NCBI RefSeq assembly: GCF_024626475.1
Contig: NZ_JANKHH010000003.1
Location: 248,001-312,000 of the forward strand
From: Parerythrobacter lacustris
GTDB lineage: Bacteria; Pseudomonadota; Alphaproteobacteria; Sphingomonadales; Sphingomonadaceae
Reading direction: 5' to 3'
DNA length: 64,000 nt
Translations under genes and position numbers: made by a program
The notes under the pieces: model-generated
What the model saw: only the letters and a program-made list of their open reading frames with translations
Database searches by the model: none
Told to the model about the DNA's origin: nothing
Shown: positions 53,600-62,592 of the stretch, piece after piece
Position numbering within the stretch: position 1 is the first letter of the stretch
Layout: every line of letters begins with the position of its first letter

Positions 53600-54561
53600 C
53601 AGAACTCGTCCGCGATATCCATCAGCCGGCTAACGCTCTTCGGCGCGACCTGACGCCAGCTGCGCTGCAGCCAGTCGGCGATGCCATCCCAGTCGACATC
53701 GGGGCGGTTGAGGATCACCCCGACCCAGCCGCTTGCGCCGTAATAGGCAGGCTTATGGTAGACTTCGGGCTGCGCCTCCACCAGGCCCTCCAACTCGTCC
53801 ATGCTGCTGCATTTGACCAGTAGCGAGATTTGCGGCGTACCGTGGTGCCGGTCGGCGAAATAGGCGAAGAACTTGCCCGATTTCTCGCTCCCGACCCGGA
53901 AACCGGGAGAGCCGTGGCTCTCGCGCTCGTGGGTCTGCGGCAAGGCGAGCGCGAGCTCGCGCACGCGGGCGAGCAGATGCACCGGATCGTTCCCGCGCGA
54001 GACGTAGTCCGCCAGCACGCGCGGGTAGAGTTGGTGTTCGGCGATCCGCACCCGCTCGGCAAGGCTATCAGGCGTATCGCCCGGCCGGATCGCGACTTCG
54101 ATCTGGCCGAGCGCTTCGCCCGAATCGAGTTCCTCGGTGACGAGATGCACGGTCGCTCCCGCGTGGCTGTCGCCAGCCGCAATCGCTTTGGCATGGGTGT
54201 CGAGGCCGGGATATTTAGGCAGCAGCGAGGGGTGAATGTTGAGCATCCGTCCTGCCCAACGACGGACGAATCCGTCGCTCAGGATCCGCATATAGCCAGC
54301 CAGGACGATGAATTCGGCTTTGGCTGCCCTGGCCTCCCGCTCCATCGCGGCATCGTGTTCGGCGCGCGTCATTCCCTTGTGCGAGAGCGCGAAGGTCGAA
54401 ACACCTTCGGCCTTGGCCACTTGCAAACCTTCCGCGTCGGGATCGTTCGCCGCGACGAGCACGATCTCGTAGGGGCAGTCAGGCTGGCGGCTGGCGTAGA
54501 GCAGCGCGGCCATATTGGTGCCCTTGCCCGAGATGAAGACGGCGACCCGGACTTTCGTCAT
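53599..54561 (-). CDS. purN: PurN formyltransferase fused to an MmcQ/YjbR domain
   Basis: Residues 1-195 are phosphoribosylglycinamide formyltransferase (VFISGKGTNMAALLYAS, catalytic NIHPSLLPKYPGLDTHA, HLVTEELDSGEALGQIEV), the third step of purine synthesis. Residues about 200-320 are a MmcQ/YjbR domain (ARVRELALALPQTHERESHG, HGTPQISLLVKCSSM, YHKPAYYGASGWVGVILN), a DNA-binding-like double-wing fold of unknown role. The frame is continuous, so the fusion is real. purM follows upstream on the same strand. Confidence 0.92.
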   Translation of the reverse strand: MTKVRVAVFISGKGTNMAALLYASRQPDCPYEIVLVAANDPDAEGLQVAKAEGVSTFALSHKGMTRAEHDAAMEREARAAKAEFIVLAGYMRILSDGFVRRWAGRMLNIHPSLLPKYPGLDTHAKAIAAGDSHAGATVHLVTEELDSGEALGQIEVAIRPGDTPDSLAERVRIAEHQLYPRVLADYVSRGNDPVHLLARVRELALALPQTHERESHGSPGFRVGSEKSGKFFAYFADRHHGTPQISLLVKCSSMDELEGLVEAQPEVYHKPAYYGASGWVGVILNRPDVDWDGIADWLQRSWRQVAPKSVSRLMDIADEF

Positions 54562-54578
54562 TGTGCCCGCCTGAACCC

Positions 54579-54668
54579 GTCATGCTGAATGTGTTTCAGC
54601 ATCAATCTCGCCACCAGCACCATCCGCGCATGGGGCGAAATGGACCCTGAAAAAATTTCAGGGTGACG
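54579..54668. repeat. GTCATGCTGAA-type inverted-repeat element between purM and purN
   Basis: GTCATGCTGAATGTGTTTCAG and ACCCTGAAAAAATTTCAGGG are two hairpin-like halves; the second has perfect 8-bp arms CCCTGAAA and TTTCAGGG. It occupies the 114-base gap between the two pur genes. Confidence 0.7.
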
Positions 54669-54675
54669 AAGGGAT

Positions 54676-55779
54676 TCAGGCAAGATGCCGTGCCTCCCAG
54701 TCGCCCTTCGCCGACCAGGTCCCGGCGGAGCCGCGCACGGTGCAGCCGCGCTCTCCGGTCTCGATCCGCCCGACGTGCAGCACGGTCTCGCCCGCCTCTT
54801 CGAGCATGGCGGTGACTTCGCCAGCATCGCCTTCCGCGATTGCCAGCACCATGCCCACGCCGCAGTTGAAGGTGCGCGCCATCTCCTCGGGCTCGATATT
54901 GCCCTGTGCCTGAAGGAACGCCATCAACCGGGGCTGCTCCCAGCCGTCCGCATCGACCACCGCATGCGCGCCCTCGGGCAACACGCGCGGGATATTCTCG
55001 AGCAGGCCGCCGCCGGTGATATGCGCCAGCGCGGCGATCCGGCCGCTGCGAATGGGGCCGAGCAGGCTCTTCACATAAATCCGGGTCGGCTCGATCAGAA
55101 TGTCGATCAGCAGGCGCTCATTGTCGAACAGGGCGGGGCGGTCGAGCTTCCAGCCCTTGTCTGCCGCCAGCCGCCGGACCAGCGAATAGCCGTTCGAATG
55201 CACGCCCGAGCTGGCAAGTCCGAGCAGCACCATGCCGGGTGCGACCTTCTCGCCGGTCAGTTGTTCGCCGCGCTCGACCGCGCCGACGCAGAAGCCGGCG
55301 AGGTCGTAGTCGCCCTCGGCATACATACCCGGCATTTCCGCCGTCTCGCCGCCGATCAGCGCGCAGCCCGCCATCTTGCAGCCCTCGGCGATGCCCGCGA
55401 TCACGCGCTCCGCAACGCCGTTCTCAAGCTTGCCGGTGGCGAAATAGTCGAGGAAGAACAACGGCTCCGCGCCCTGCACGATCAAATCGTTGACGCACAT
55501 GGCGACCAGATCGATCCCGACGGTGTCGTGCCGGTCGTGGTCGATCGCGAGCTTGAGCTTGGTCCCCACCCCATCGTTCGCAGCGACCAGCAGCGGATCT
55601 TTGTATCCGGCAGCCTTCGGATCGAAGAACCCGCCGAAGCCGCCGATTTCGCTGTCCGCACCGGGGCGGGCGGTCGCTTTCACCAGCGGGCCGATCGCCT
55701 TGACCAGCGCATTGCCCGCCTCGATCGAGACGCCAGCACCCGCATAGGTGTAGCTTTCCTGCGACGTATCTTTCGACAT
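54676..55779 (-). CDS. purM: Phosphoribosylformylglycinamidine cyclo-ligase
   Basis: A 367-residue AIR synthetase, step five of purine synthesis. ATG 55779 begins [20 protein letters not shown]. Hallmarks: [40 protein letters not shown] and [11 protein letters not shown]. It lies upstream of purN in the same direction. Confidence 0.96.
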   Translation of the reverse strand: MSKDTSQESYTYAGAGVSIEAGNALVKAIGPLVKATARPGADSEIGGFGGFFDPKAAGYKDPLLVAANDGVGTKLKLAIDHDRHDTVGIDLVAMCVNDLIVQGAEPLFFLDYFATGKLENGVAERVIAGIAEGCKMAGCALIGGETAEMPGMYAEGDYDLAGFCVGAVERGEQLTGEKVAPGMVLLGLASSGVHSNGYSLVRRLAADKGWKLDRPALFDNERLLIDILIEPTRIYVKSLLGPIRSGRIAALAHITGGGLLENIPRVLPEGAHAVVDADGWEQPRLMAFLQAQGNIEPEEMARTFNCGVGMVLAIAEGDAGEVTAMLEEAGETVLHVGRIETGERGCTVRGSAGTWSAKGDWEARHLA

Positions 55780-55814
55780 GCGCACAGGCTTTAGTCATTC
55801 GCGCTTGGATTTCC

Positions 55815-57134
55815 ATGACTGTTTCGGCAAAAGGCGGCGAGTTTTCCCCGATGACCCTTTCTTTCCCCACCTCCGGCCCCGCGCGCCGCATTCTGATCGT
55901 CGGCACGGTGTTGCTGGCGCTGCTCGCGGCGGTGCTGCTGGCGCGCGGTCTGACCGCGCAGGTCGAGGGCGACCGCGGCATCGCGGCGGTCGCGGGCAGC
56001 AGCGATATCGAAGTCGGCGGGATCAAGGTCGATGCGCGGGGCGACAACGCGCAGGAAGCGCGCGAGAACGGCTGGCGCGAGGCGCAGAAAAAGGCCTGGG
56101 CGCAGCTCAAGGGCCCTGCGATGCCTGACAACCAGATCGCAAGCATGGTGTCCTCCATCGTGATCGAGCAGGAACAGATCGGCCCGCGGCGTTACATCGC
56201 GACGCTCGGCGTGATTTTCGACCGGTCGCGTGCCGGCCGCTACCTTGGCGGAAATGCTCAGAAGACCCGCTCCGCACCGATGCTGCTGGTCCCGGTGACG
56301 ATCAGCGCGGGGACCGAGATGGTCTACGAACGGCGCAATCCGTGGCAGCGCGCCTGGGCCGAGTTCAATCCGGGGACCAGCGCGATCGACTATGTCCGCC
56401 CCTCGGGTGCCGGCGGGGATTCGCTCCTGATGACCTTCGGCCAGACCGGACGTCGCAGCCGCACATGGTGGCGCAACGTGCTCGACGAGTTCGAGGCGGC
56501 CGACGTACTCGTGCCGATTGCCAAGCTGACCTACCAATATCCCGGCGGCCCGGTGAAGGGCGTGTTCACGGCACGTTACGGTCCCGACAACACCTATCTC
56601 GACGGTTTCACGCTGGAAGCTGCCAATCCGGGCGAGTTGCCCAAAATGCTGGCGCAGGCGGTGAAGCGGTTCGACGGTATGTTCGAAAGCGCACTCGCGC
56701 AGGGCAAGCTCAAGCCGGACTCGACGCTGTCGGTCGGCGTGTCAGGCACGGATCCCGCGCTGCTGCGGCTGATCGAGATCGGGCGCGCAGTCGAGGCACG
56801 CGAAGCGGCGCGGCGCGCTGCGGCGGCGGGCGAAACTGCGGACACCGTAACCGATCCGGCCGCAACGCCGACCGCTGCGCCGACCGTCGCCGCGGTGGTC
56901 AATTCCTACGTGGTCCAGTTCGCCAGCCCCGATGCGGGGTCGATCGACGCGACGCTGGGTGCCGTGCGCTCGACTGCCGGAGTGCGCGGAGCGGCGACCA
57001 GCAGCCTCGCGATCGGCGGTACCTCGGTAATGCGGGTCAGCTATGCCGGGTCGCTGGCCGAGCTTGCGGCGGCGCTCCGGGCGCGCGGGTTCAACGTCAA
57101 TCAGGGCAGCAACGCGCTCGCCATTTCGCGATAA
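55815..57134 (+). CDS. DUF2066-like exported protein
   Basis: A 439-residue protein with a helix at about residues 25-47 (RILIVGTVLLALLAAVLLAR), acting as signal or anchor. ATG 55851 (MTLSFPTSGPARR) is an equally good start. After VEGDRGIAAVAGSSDIEVGG comes a region like DUF2066 proteins (QEARENGWREAQKKAWAQLK); the last 80 residues form a second alpha-beta domain. Function is not known. It is 10 bases before the hdaA-like gene, and the pair purM/DUF2066/hdaA is common in alphaproteobacteria. Confidence 0.7.
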   Translation: MTVSAKGGEFSPMTLSFPTSGPARRILIVGTVLLALLAAVLLARGLTAQVEGDRGIAAVAGSSDIEVGGIKVDARGDNAQEARENGWREAQKKAWAQLKGPAMPDNQIASMVSSIVIEQEQIGPRRYIATLGVIFDRSRAGRYLGGNAQKTRSAPMLLVPVTISAGTEMVYERRNPWQRAWAEFNPGTSAIDYVRPSGAGGDSLLMTFGQTGRRSRTWWRNVLDEFEAADVLVPIAKLTYQYPGGPVKGVFTARYGPDNTYLDGFTLEAANPGELPKMLAQAVKRFDGMFESALAQGKLKPDSTLSVGVSGTDPALLRLIEIGRAVEAREAARRAAAAGETADTVTDPAATPTAAPTVAAVVNSYVVQFASPDAGSIDATLGAVRSTAGVRGAATSSLAIGGTSVMRVSYAGSLAELAAALRARGFNVNQGSNALAISR

Positions 57135-57144
57135 GGCCGCCGCC

Positions 57145-57756
57145 ATGTCGCAGATCGCGCTTCCGCTGACCCATCGCCGGGATTCGGACCCCGAGCAGAT
57201 CGTGGTCGGCAATGCCAACCTTCCGGTGATCGAGGCGTTGCGCGATCCCGCCGCCTGGCCGTTCCGCACCGCCGTCCTCACCGGTCCACCGCGATCGGGA
57301 AAGTCGTTGCTCGGCAAGTGGTTCGCTGCGCAGGGCAGGGGAGAGGCCATCGACGGGGCCGACAGCATCGATGAAACGGATCTGTTCCATCGCTGGAACC
57401 GCGCACAGGAAGATGGCCATCCGCTGCTGATGATCGTCGACGGCGGGCATTGGGACATTGCGCTGCCCGATCTGCGCAGCCGGATGGGCGCGGCGCTGCA
57501 CCTGGAAATCGGGGCTCCGGACGATGCCATGCTTGCCGACCTGATCGAAAATCTTGCCGCCCGGCGCGGTCTTGCGCTGGGCGAGGGCGCACTTACCTAT
57601 CTCGTACCGCGAGCGGAGCGCAGCTTTGCCGAAGTGGAGCGGCTGGTTGAAACGATCGACCGGCTGAGCCTCGAGCGTAAGGTGCCGGCGACGCTCTCGG
57701 TCTGGCGCGATGCGCTGGAGGCGTTGCAGGGGCCCGAGCAAGCACGCTTGCTCTGA
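57145..57756 (+). CDS. hdaA: HdaA/DnaA-like AAA+ protein
   Basis: A 203-residue ATPase related to DnaA domain III. It begins MSQIALPLTHRRDSDPEQIV, a clamp-binding QIALPL motif, and has Walker A TGPPRSGKS and Walker B-like HPLLMIVDGG. HdaA bound to the sliding clamp stimulates DnaA-ATP hydrolysis and limits re-initiation. ATG 57145 is chosen since the clamp motif must be N-terminal. Sensor Arg NRAQED is present; the symbol is by analogy with Caulobacter. Confidence 0.87.
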   Translation: MSQIALPLTHRRDSDPEQIVVGNANLPVIEALRDPAAWPFRTAVLTGPPRSGKSLLGKWFAAQGRGEAIDGADSIDETDLFHRWNRAQEDGHPLLMIVDGGHWDIALPDLRSRMGAALHLEIGAPDDAMLADLIENLAARRGLALGEGALTYLVPRAERSFAEVERLVETIDRLSLERKVPATLSVWRDALEALQGPEQARLL

Positions 57757-57782
57757 CGCCGACTAAGTGGGAGAATGCCGCG

Positions 57783-58496
57783 ATGTTCGACCGGCTGAAG
57801 AGCTATCTGGACTCGGTTCGCGCGCGCGATCCTGCACCGCGTTCGCGGTGGGAAGTGCTGCTCTATCCCGGCGTGCTTGCGCTCGGCCTGCACCGCGTGG
57901 CGCACTGGCTGTTCGAAGCGCAGCTGTTTTTTCTCGCGCGGTTCGTGAACCATTTCAGCCGCTTTCTCACCGCAATCGATATCCACCCGGGGGCGACGAT
58001 CGGGAAGAACCTGTTTATTGATCATGGCTTCACCGTGATCGGCGAAACCGCCGAGATCGGTGACAATGTCACCATCTACCAATGCGTTACCCTGGGTGGG
58101 ACCAATCCGACCAACGGCATCGGCGGCAAACGACATCCGACCATTTCGGACAATGTGATCATCGGTTCGGGCGCGCAGGTCATCGGGCCGATCACCGTGG
58201 GCAAGCGCGCGCGGATCGGGGCCAACGCCGTGGTGACCGACGATGTGCCTGAAGGCGCGACGATGATCGGGCTCAAGGCGCGTTCCACCCTGATTCCGGC
58301 GGAGGAATGGATCCGCGAATTCATTCCCTATGGCACGCCGTGCGACGATCCGTGCAAGGAGATGGGCGCTCCGGGTCGCGACTGTGTCGAGAAGCTGGAG
58401 AACGAAATCGCGGCCATGCGGGCCGAACTCGCCGAACTGCGCGCACTTGCGGGCGAACGCGAGACAGCGAAGCGCAGCGGGACCGATAGCCTGTGA
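57783..58496 (+). CDS. cysE: Serine O-acetyltransferase
   Basis: A 237-residue left-handed beta-helix enzyme making O-acetylserine for cysteine. Hexapeptide repeats run through IHPGATIGKNLFIDHG, VIGETAEIGDNVTIYQCVTL and IGSGAQVIGPITVGKRARIG; catalytic Asp-His pair in IDHGFTVIGE. A 40-residue C-terminal coiled helix (ENEIAAMRAELAELRALA) follows. The N-terminal domain is short, as in EpsC enzymes. The stop overlaps the next start by four bases. Confidence 0.93.
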   Translation: MFDRLKSYLDSVRARDPAPRSRWEVLLYPGVLALGLHRVAHWLFEAQLFFLARFVNHFSRFLTAIDIHPGATIGKNLFIDHGFTVIGETAEIGDNVTIYQCVTLGGTNPTNGIGGKRHPTISDNVIIGSGAQVIGPITVGKRARIGANAVVTDDVPEGATMIGLKARSTLIPAEEWIREFIPYGTPCDDPCKEMGAPGRDCVEKLENEIAAMRAELAELRALAGERETAKRSGTDSL

Positions 58497-58846
58497 AGCC
58501 GAATCCCGGGGACACCGTCGTCGCGTTCCCGGGCCGCCAGCCCAATCAGATCGGCTTTACCCGCGAAGAGCTCCAGCGCATTCTCGATCTCTACGGCCGG
58601 ATGGTCGCAGCGGGCGAATGGCGCGACTATGCGATGGATTTCGGTCGCGACAGCGCAAGCTTCGCCGCCTTCCGGCGCACCGCCGAACACCCGCAGGCAC
58701 GGGTCGAGAAGCGCCCGGCACTGCGCAACCGCCAAGGCATGTGGACGCTGTTCGGGGAGCACGGCCAGGTGCTCAAGCGCGGGCACGAGCTCATGGGCGT
58801 GCTCGCCCCGATGGAGCGTCGGCTGGTCAAGGCCGTCGACAGCTAG
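58493..58846 (+). CDS. DUF2794 protein
   Basis: A 117-residue protein from GTG 58493 overlapping the cysE stop. It has the family block FTREELQRILDLYGRMVAAG and AMDFGRDSASFAAFRRTAEH. DUF2794 occurs almost only in alphaproteobacteria; function unknown. It is likely cytosolic and co-expressed with cysE. Confidence 0.88.
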   Translation: MKPNPGDTVVAFPGRQPNQIGFTREELQRILDLYGRMVAAGEWRDYAMDFGRDSASFAAFRRTAEHPQARVEKRPALRNRQGMWTLFGEHGQVLKRGHELMGVLAPMERRLVKAVDS

Positions 58847-58852
58847 GGCAAT

Positions 58853-59539
58853 TTACTCGAACGCAGCCCCGACATGCGCCGAGCTGCGCTGCGCCTCGGT
58901 GATTGCGCCGACCAGCTTGATCAGCATAAGCACCGCGGTCGCGAACAGCAGAAAGACGAAGCTGCTGAGGGCGAACTCCATCCACAGCGGAGCGTAAATG
59001 ATCAGGTTGGTCAGTTCGTTCACCGCCAGCTTGAAGAGCAGCGCGCACTGGATGAAGAAACCGACCATATAGGCGGTCCACCAGGCGAACACATCGTCCA
59101 CCCCCGAATGCGCGTGCTCCGGGATCTCGCCGTGGCTGCGGTTGTAGAGCTCACGCATGGCGCGGAACGGCACCACCAGGTTGAGGAAGGGCACGAAATA
59201 GCTGCCCACCGCCCAGCCGGGCGAATGATCCATCGGCACGCCCTGTTCGACGATATTGGCATGCGCGCGGTAAATCCACACCAGCGCCATGATCATGAAG
59301 GCGAGCGCGCTGAGCAGCCAGAGAATGGCCAGGCCGATGGAAAGAAAGGCCAGCGTGAACATTTGCGTCATGCTGTCGGTTGAACCGCCGGCCGTCACCA
59401 CGATCTCGTCGGCTGGTCTGAAGGCGATGTAGCCCGACAGTCCCACCTGCAGCAATGTCAGAACGACGAAAGTCCAGCCGATGAACCTGACCACCTTCGC
59501 GCGAAAGGCGAGGCTGTCGAGCGCCTGCGACGCGTTCAT
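58853..59539 (-). CDS. DUF4328 membrane protein
   Basis: A 228-residue membrane protein with four or five helices from ATG 59539. The DUF4328 block lies at about 105-150: WIYRAHANIVEQGVPMDHSP then GWAVGSYFVPFLNLVVPFRA and MRELYNRS. Function is unknown. It is convergent with the DUF2794 gene, the stops being six bases apart. Confidence 0.8.
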   Translation of the reverse strand: MNASQALDSLAFRAKVVRFIGWTFVVLTLLQVGLSGYIAFRPADEIVVTAGGSTDSMTQMFTLAFLSIGLAILWLLSALAFMIMALVWIYRAHANIVEQGVPMDHSPGWAVGSYFVPFLNLVVPFRAMRELYNRSHGEIPEHAHSGVDDVFAWWTAYMVGFFIQCALLFKLAVNELTNLIIYAPLWMEFALSSFVFLLFATAVLMLIKLVGAITEAQRSSAHVGAAFE

Positions 59540-59590
59540 GCGCCTACCTCGGCACGATGGAATCCGATGTTCACGGTTGCGACCCCCAAA

Positions 59591-59620
59591 GAGAAAACCC
59601 CCGCGCGTTATGCGCAGGGG
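59591..59620 (-). terminator. Terminator on the minus strand downstream of 59660
   Basis: On the minus strand CCCCTGCGC, loop ATAA, CGCGCGGGGG and TTTTCTC: stem of about 9 bp, 40 bases after the membrane-protein stop at 59660. Confidence 0.75.
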
Positions 59621-59659
59621 CCTCCCTCGGGGCAAGCCCCGGAATTCGCCAAAATCGTC

Positions 59660-60742
59660 TCAGGCGGCGAGCGCGGCGGTCACCGGCAGGCGGGCCTGAA
59701 GCGATCCGGGCAGGACCTCGACCACCATGCGGCGGATCGGGCTCCAGAAGGCGCTCAGCGTGAGCAGCGCCGAACCGATAACCAATGCGGTGAGCGCGAC
59801 GTTCAGTTCCACCGCGCCGAAGCGGTCGAACAGGAAGGTCAGCGCCACCAGCACATAGGCCAGCGCCGAGACCAGCAGCGCGCGCCGGTCGATCGCCAGT
59901 GCGACGAGCCCGAACAGCACATAGACCGCGAGCACCGCCACCGCACCGCCGAGGCCGACTGAATTGCCGTCGGTAACACCCAGCCAGTGGAAAATCGGAT
60001 GCGCGATCATCGGGGCGGCGAGCAGGTGCAGCCAGAAGGCGACGTCGCTGCGGCGCGTTTGCCGCTCGCGGTCGCTGGTGTCCCACCGCATGGCGAAGGC
60101 GAAGATCGCGATCCCGAGCAGGAAGACCATCGGGATGATCGTCGCTTCCGGGTTTTGGATGTTGTCCGGGCCGATCGACGTAACCACCAGCGCGATGGTG
60201 GTGACGGCGATCGCGCCGGCTCCCGCTGCCACGGTGATCGGGACCATGAAGCGGCGCCAGTGCAGGAAGGCTGCTCCAGCAGTGGCGAGCGCGGCACCTG
60301 CGACCAGCAGCCCGGCGAGCGTCTGGTTGGTGTTGCCGAAATCGTCTCCGCTGAAGGCCATCACGATGAAGCCGAGCAGACAGGCGAACACCCCGCCGAC
60401 GAAGGCCAGCAGCAGCACGATGCTGGGCAGGGCCATGCGCCTCCTGCGGGTGAAGAACTCGGCCATCGCCCATGCAGCGGCGGCGACAAAGGCCCCGGCG
60501 AATGGAGGAGGGCCGTCGAGGTTGGGCGTCAGCGCCTGGCCGATGCCCGCCATTGCCACCAGCAGCAATACTGCCGCGATGGTGACGAAAATGTCGTTGA
60601 AGCTGTTGATCAGCCGGAAATGTTCCTCGTCGCCCGAGGGCGCAAGCCGCGCCTCGCGTACGGAATTGCGCAGGGCCTCGGCCGCGTCGGCGCTGATCGC
60701 GCCGCTCGCCACCGCATTGCGCAGGTCGTCTTCGGTATACAT
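59660..60742 (-). CDS. Multi-pass membrane protein of unknown function, 360 aa
   Basis: ATG 60742 opens MYTEDDLRNAVASGAISADA, a short cytosolic helix resembling the N-terminus of DUF2157-like proteins. About ten hydrophobic segments follow. One stretch (DNIQNPEATIIPMVFLLGIA) has a short polar loop. No transport or enzyme motif is seen. It is a single gene with its own terminator. Confidence 0.7.
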   Translation of the reverse strand: MYTEDDLRNAVASGAISADAAEALRNSVREARLAPSGDEEHFRLINSFNDIFVTIAAVLLLVAMAGIGQALTPNLDGPPPFAGAFVAAAAWAMAEFFTRRRRMALPSIVLLLAFVGGVFACLLGFIVMAFSGDDFGNTNQTLAGLLVAGAALATAGAAFLHWRRFMVPITVAAGAGAIAVTTIALVVTSIGPDNIQNPEATIIPMVFLLGIAIFAFAMRWDTSDRERQTRRSDVAFWLHLLAAPMIAHPIFHWLGVTDGNSVGLGGAVAVLAVYVLFGLVALAIDRRALLVSALAYVLVALTFLFDRFGAVELNVALTALVIGSALLTLSAFWSPIRRMVVEVLPGSLQARLPVTAALAA

Positions 60743-60816
60743 GGGTGTATCTCCTCCCCTGTGATGGAGCGGGTGGTACGCTGGGTGTATTAGTGTGTCA
60801 ACACGGCAAAGCGTTG

Positions 60817-61233
60817 CTATTGTTGGTCGGAAACTTCGGCAGGACGTTCCCACGCGATGAGTTCGAGGTCCGGCACATTGAGGAAATCGCGCCCGTTGAG
60901 TGTTGCGAGCGGGATGCCGTGCGCCAGTGCCGTCGCGGCGGTCATGCGGTCGGCAATCTTGCGCCGCGAAAACCCAGTGATGGAAAGGATACGACGATAT
61001 GCATCGATTTCGCGAATTCCGAAATCCAGCGTCTCGATTGTCTGGAGTATCCGGTCGACGCGTAATTGTCTGATTTCCGCTTCGGCAGGCACCGCGCGCA
61101 CGCCATTCTCGAGTTCGATCCGCGTAATCGCTGACACCAGCAGCGGTGCTTCCAGTTGACTGATTTTCGCCGCTGCCCAGGCACTGCCGTCGCGCAGTTC
61201 GATCGCGATATCGGTGTCGATCAGGGTTGCCAA
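60817..61233 (-). CDS. vapC: VapC-type PIN-domain toxin
   Basis: A 138-residue PIN ribonuclease from TTG 61233 directly after the vapB stop (TAATTG). Acidic residues D6 (LIDTDIAIEL), E40 (ITRIELENG), D95 (KIADRMTAATA) and D116 (NGRDF) are all in place. VapC toxins cleave tRNA or rRNA. Translational coupling keeps antitoxin in excess. Confidence 0.9.
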   Translation of the reverse strand: MATLIDTDIAIELRDGSAWAAAKISQLEAPLLVSAITRIELENGVRAVPAEAEIRQLRVDRILQTIETLDFGIREIDAYRRILSITGFSRRKIADRMTAATALAHGIPLATLNGRDFLNVPDLELIAWERPAEVSDQQ

Positions 61234-61494
61234 TTACAAGCCGGGGCGATCGGGAAAGATGATCGGATCGCGCTTCTCTACGCTTGTTGGTTTCGGCAAC
61301 CTCTTCAGATCATCGAGCATCTGCAACATGGCGGCGCGTTCATGATCGGCATCGCGGACTACGCGTAAGGTGACCACATCACCCTTCTGGTCCAGTTCCA
61401 AATCCACCCCCTCCGGAATGCCGAAACCCTTGGGCAGTCGCACGGCAACGCTATTGCCGGACTTGAACGTCTTGGTGTGAACCGGCTTGGTCAT
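61234..61494 (-). CDS. vapB: VapB-type antitoxin (AbrB/SpoVT fold)
   Basis: An 86-residue antitoxin: residues 1-50 form a swapped-hairpin DNA-binding domain (HTKTFKSGNSVAVRLPKGFG), and the C-terminal half, rich in Asp, Pro and Lys, would block VapC. The start codon abuts a perfect palindrome that should be its operator. Confidence 0.9.
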   Translation of the reverse strand: MTKPVHTKTFKSGNSVAVRLPKGFGIPEGVDLELDQKGDVVTLRVVRDADHERAAMLQMLDDLKRLPKPTSVEKRDPIIFPDRPGL

Positions 61495-61521
61495 GGGGCG
61501 TATATACGGGATATACGCCCC
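61495..61521. promoter_or_regulatory. VapB operator, perfect 11-bp palindrome
   Basis: GGGGCGTATAT (61495-61505), spacer ACGGG, ATATACGCCCC (61511-61521) immediately upstream of the vapB ATG. It covers the place where a ribosome site would be, so the message may be nearly leaderless. AbrB-type antitoxins bind such sites with the toxin. Confidence 0.75.
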
Positions 61522-61531
61522 GATCGCAAGA

Positions 61532-62461
61532 TCAGCCGCGCGCCGAGCTCGGCCCGGTGCCGGTTACCTTCTGCATCGCGCGCAGGATGTTGCCCGACTG
61601 CTCGCTGCCGCTCTGCGGGGCGGTGAGGTTGGAAAACTCGCCGATCTTGTCCCAGTTGGCGGCGAAGCCTTCGACCGTGCGCTCGCCTTCGGGCAACCAC
61701 ACAGCGTCGTTCATCACCGTCCACGACGAATGGTAGCCCCCGGCGCCCGCGCCGACGATGGCATTGGTCGGCGCATCCTCGCTGACGAGGAACAGCGCCG
61801 CGGGGACCACGTTGACTGGATCGAACAGCTTGAAGGCTTCTTCTGGGAACAGGTCTTCAGTCATGCGGGTGCCCGCGACGGGCGATAGCGTGTTGACCTT
61901 GATGTTGTACTTGGCGCCTTCCAGCTGGAGCGTCTTGGTCAGGCCGGCGAGGCCGAGCTTGGCGGCACCGTAATTGGCCTGGCCGAAGTTGCCGAACAGG
62001 CCGGTGCTGCTGGCGGTCATCAGGATGCGGCCATAGGCCTGCTCGCGGAAGGTTTCCCAGCACGCCTTGGTGACGAAGGCCGAACCGGTCAGGTGGACCT
62101 TGAGGACGAACTCGAAATCGTCGGGCGTCATCTTGACGAAGGTCTTGTCGCGCAGCACGCCGGCATTGTTGATCAGCACATGGACGCCGCCCCACTTCTG
62201 CTTGGCGTCGGCGACCATCTTTTCCATCTGCTCGTATTCGGTGACGCTGCCGCCGTTCGACATGGCTTCGCCGCCCATCGCCTCGATTTCCTCGACCACC
62301 TTCAGCGCCATGTCCGAGTGGCCGGTGCCGTCGCGCGCGCCGCCGAGGTCGTTGACCACCACCTTCGCCCCGCGCCGCGCGAGTTCGAGCGCGTACTCGC
62401 GGCCCAGCCCGCCGCCCGCACCGGTGACGATGGCAACCTTGTCCTTGAACGAAATGGTCAT
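61532..62461 (-). CDS. SDR enzyme, peroxisomal multifunctional type-2-like
   Basis: A 309-residue SDR with TGAGGGLG, the Asp-rich VVVNDLGGARDGTG insert after beta2, NNAGVLRDKTF, active-site Ser in MTASSTGLFG and YGAAK. The layout matches the dehydrogenase domain of (3R)-hydroxyacyl-CoA dehydrogenases, which use NAD. The C-terminal 55 residues extend beyond the fold. The gene is single. It may act in fatty-acid or steroid side-chain oxidation (inference). Confidence 0.87.
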   Translation of the reverse strand: MTISFKDKVAIVTGAGGGLGREYALELARRGAKVVVNDLGGARDGTGHSDMALKVVEEIEAMGGEAMSNGGSVTEYEQMEKMVADAKQKWGGVHVLINNAGVLRDKTFVKMTPDDFEFVLKVHLTGSAFVTKACWETFREQAYGRILMTASSTGLFGNFGQANYGAAKLGLAGLTKTLQLEGAKYNIKVNTLSPVAGTRMTEDLFPEEAFKLFDPVNVVPAALFLVSEDAPTNAIVGAGAGGYHSSWTVMNDAVWLPEGERTVEGFAANWDKIGEFSNLTAPQSGSEQSGNILRAMQKVTGTGPSSARG

Positions 62462-62592
62462 GGCGTAATCCTCCTGATCGGGCCGTTGCGGCCTTACGTT
62501 TGCGTAAATCAGCGCGCGGGTTGGCAGTTTCGCGCGATGGTTGCAACCACCTGCGCGGCAAACCGCGATTCCGTAGGGTTATGCCGCAGTGG

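Noticed and set aside
54645-54663. CCCTGAAA/TTTCAGGG hairpin as a terminator
   Set aside because: No T-run on either strand and it belongs to a dispersed repeat between co-directional pur genes.
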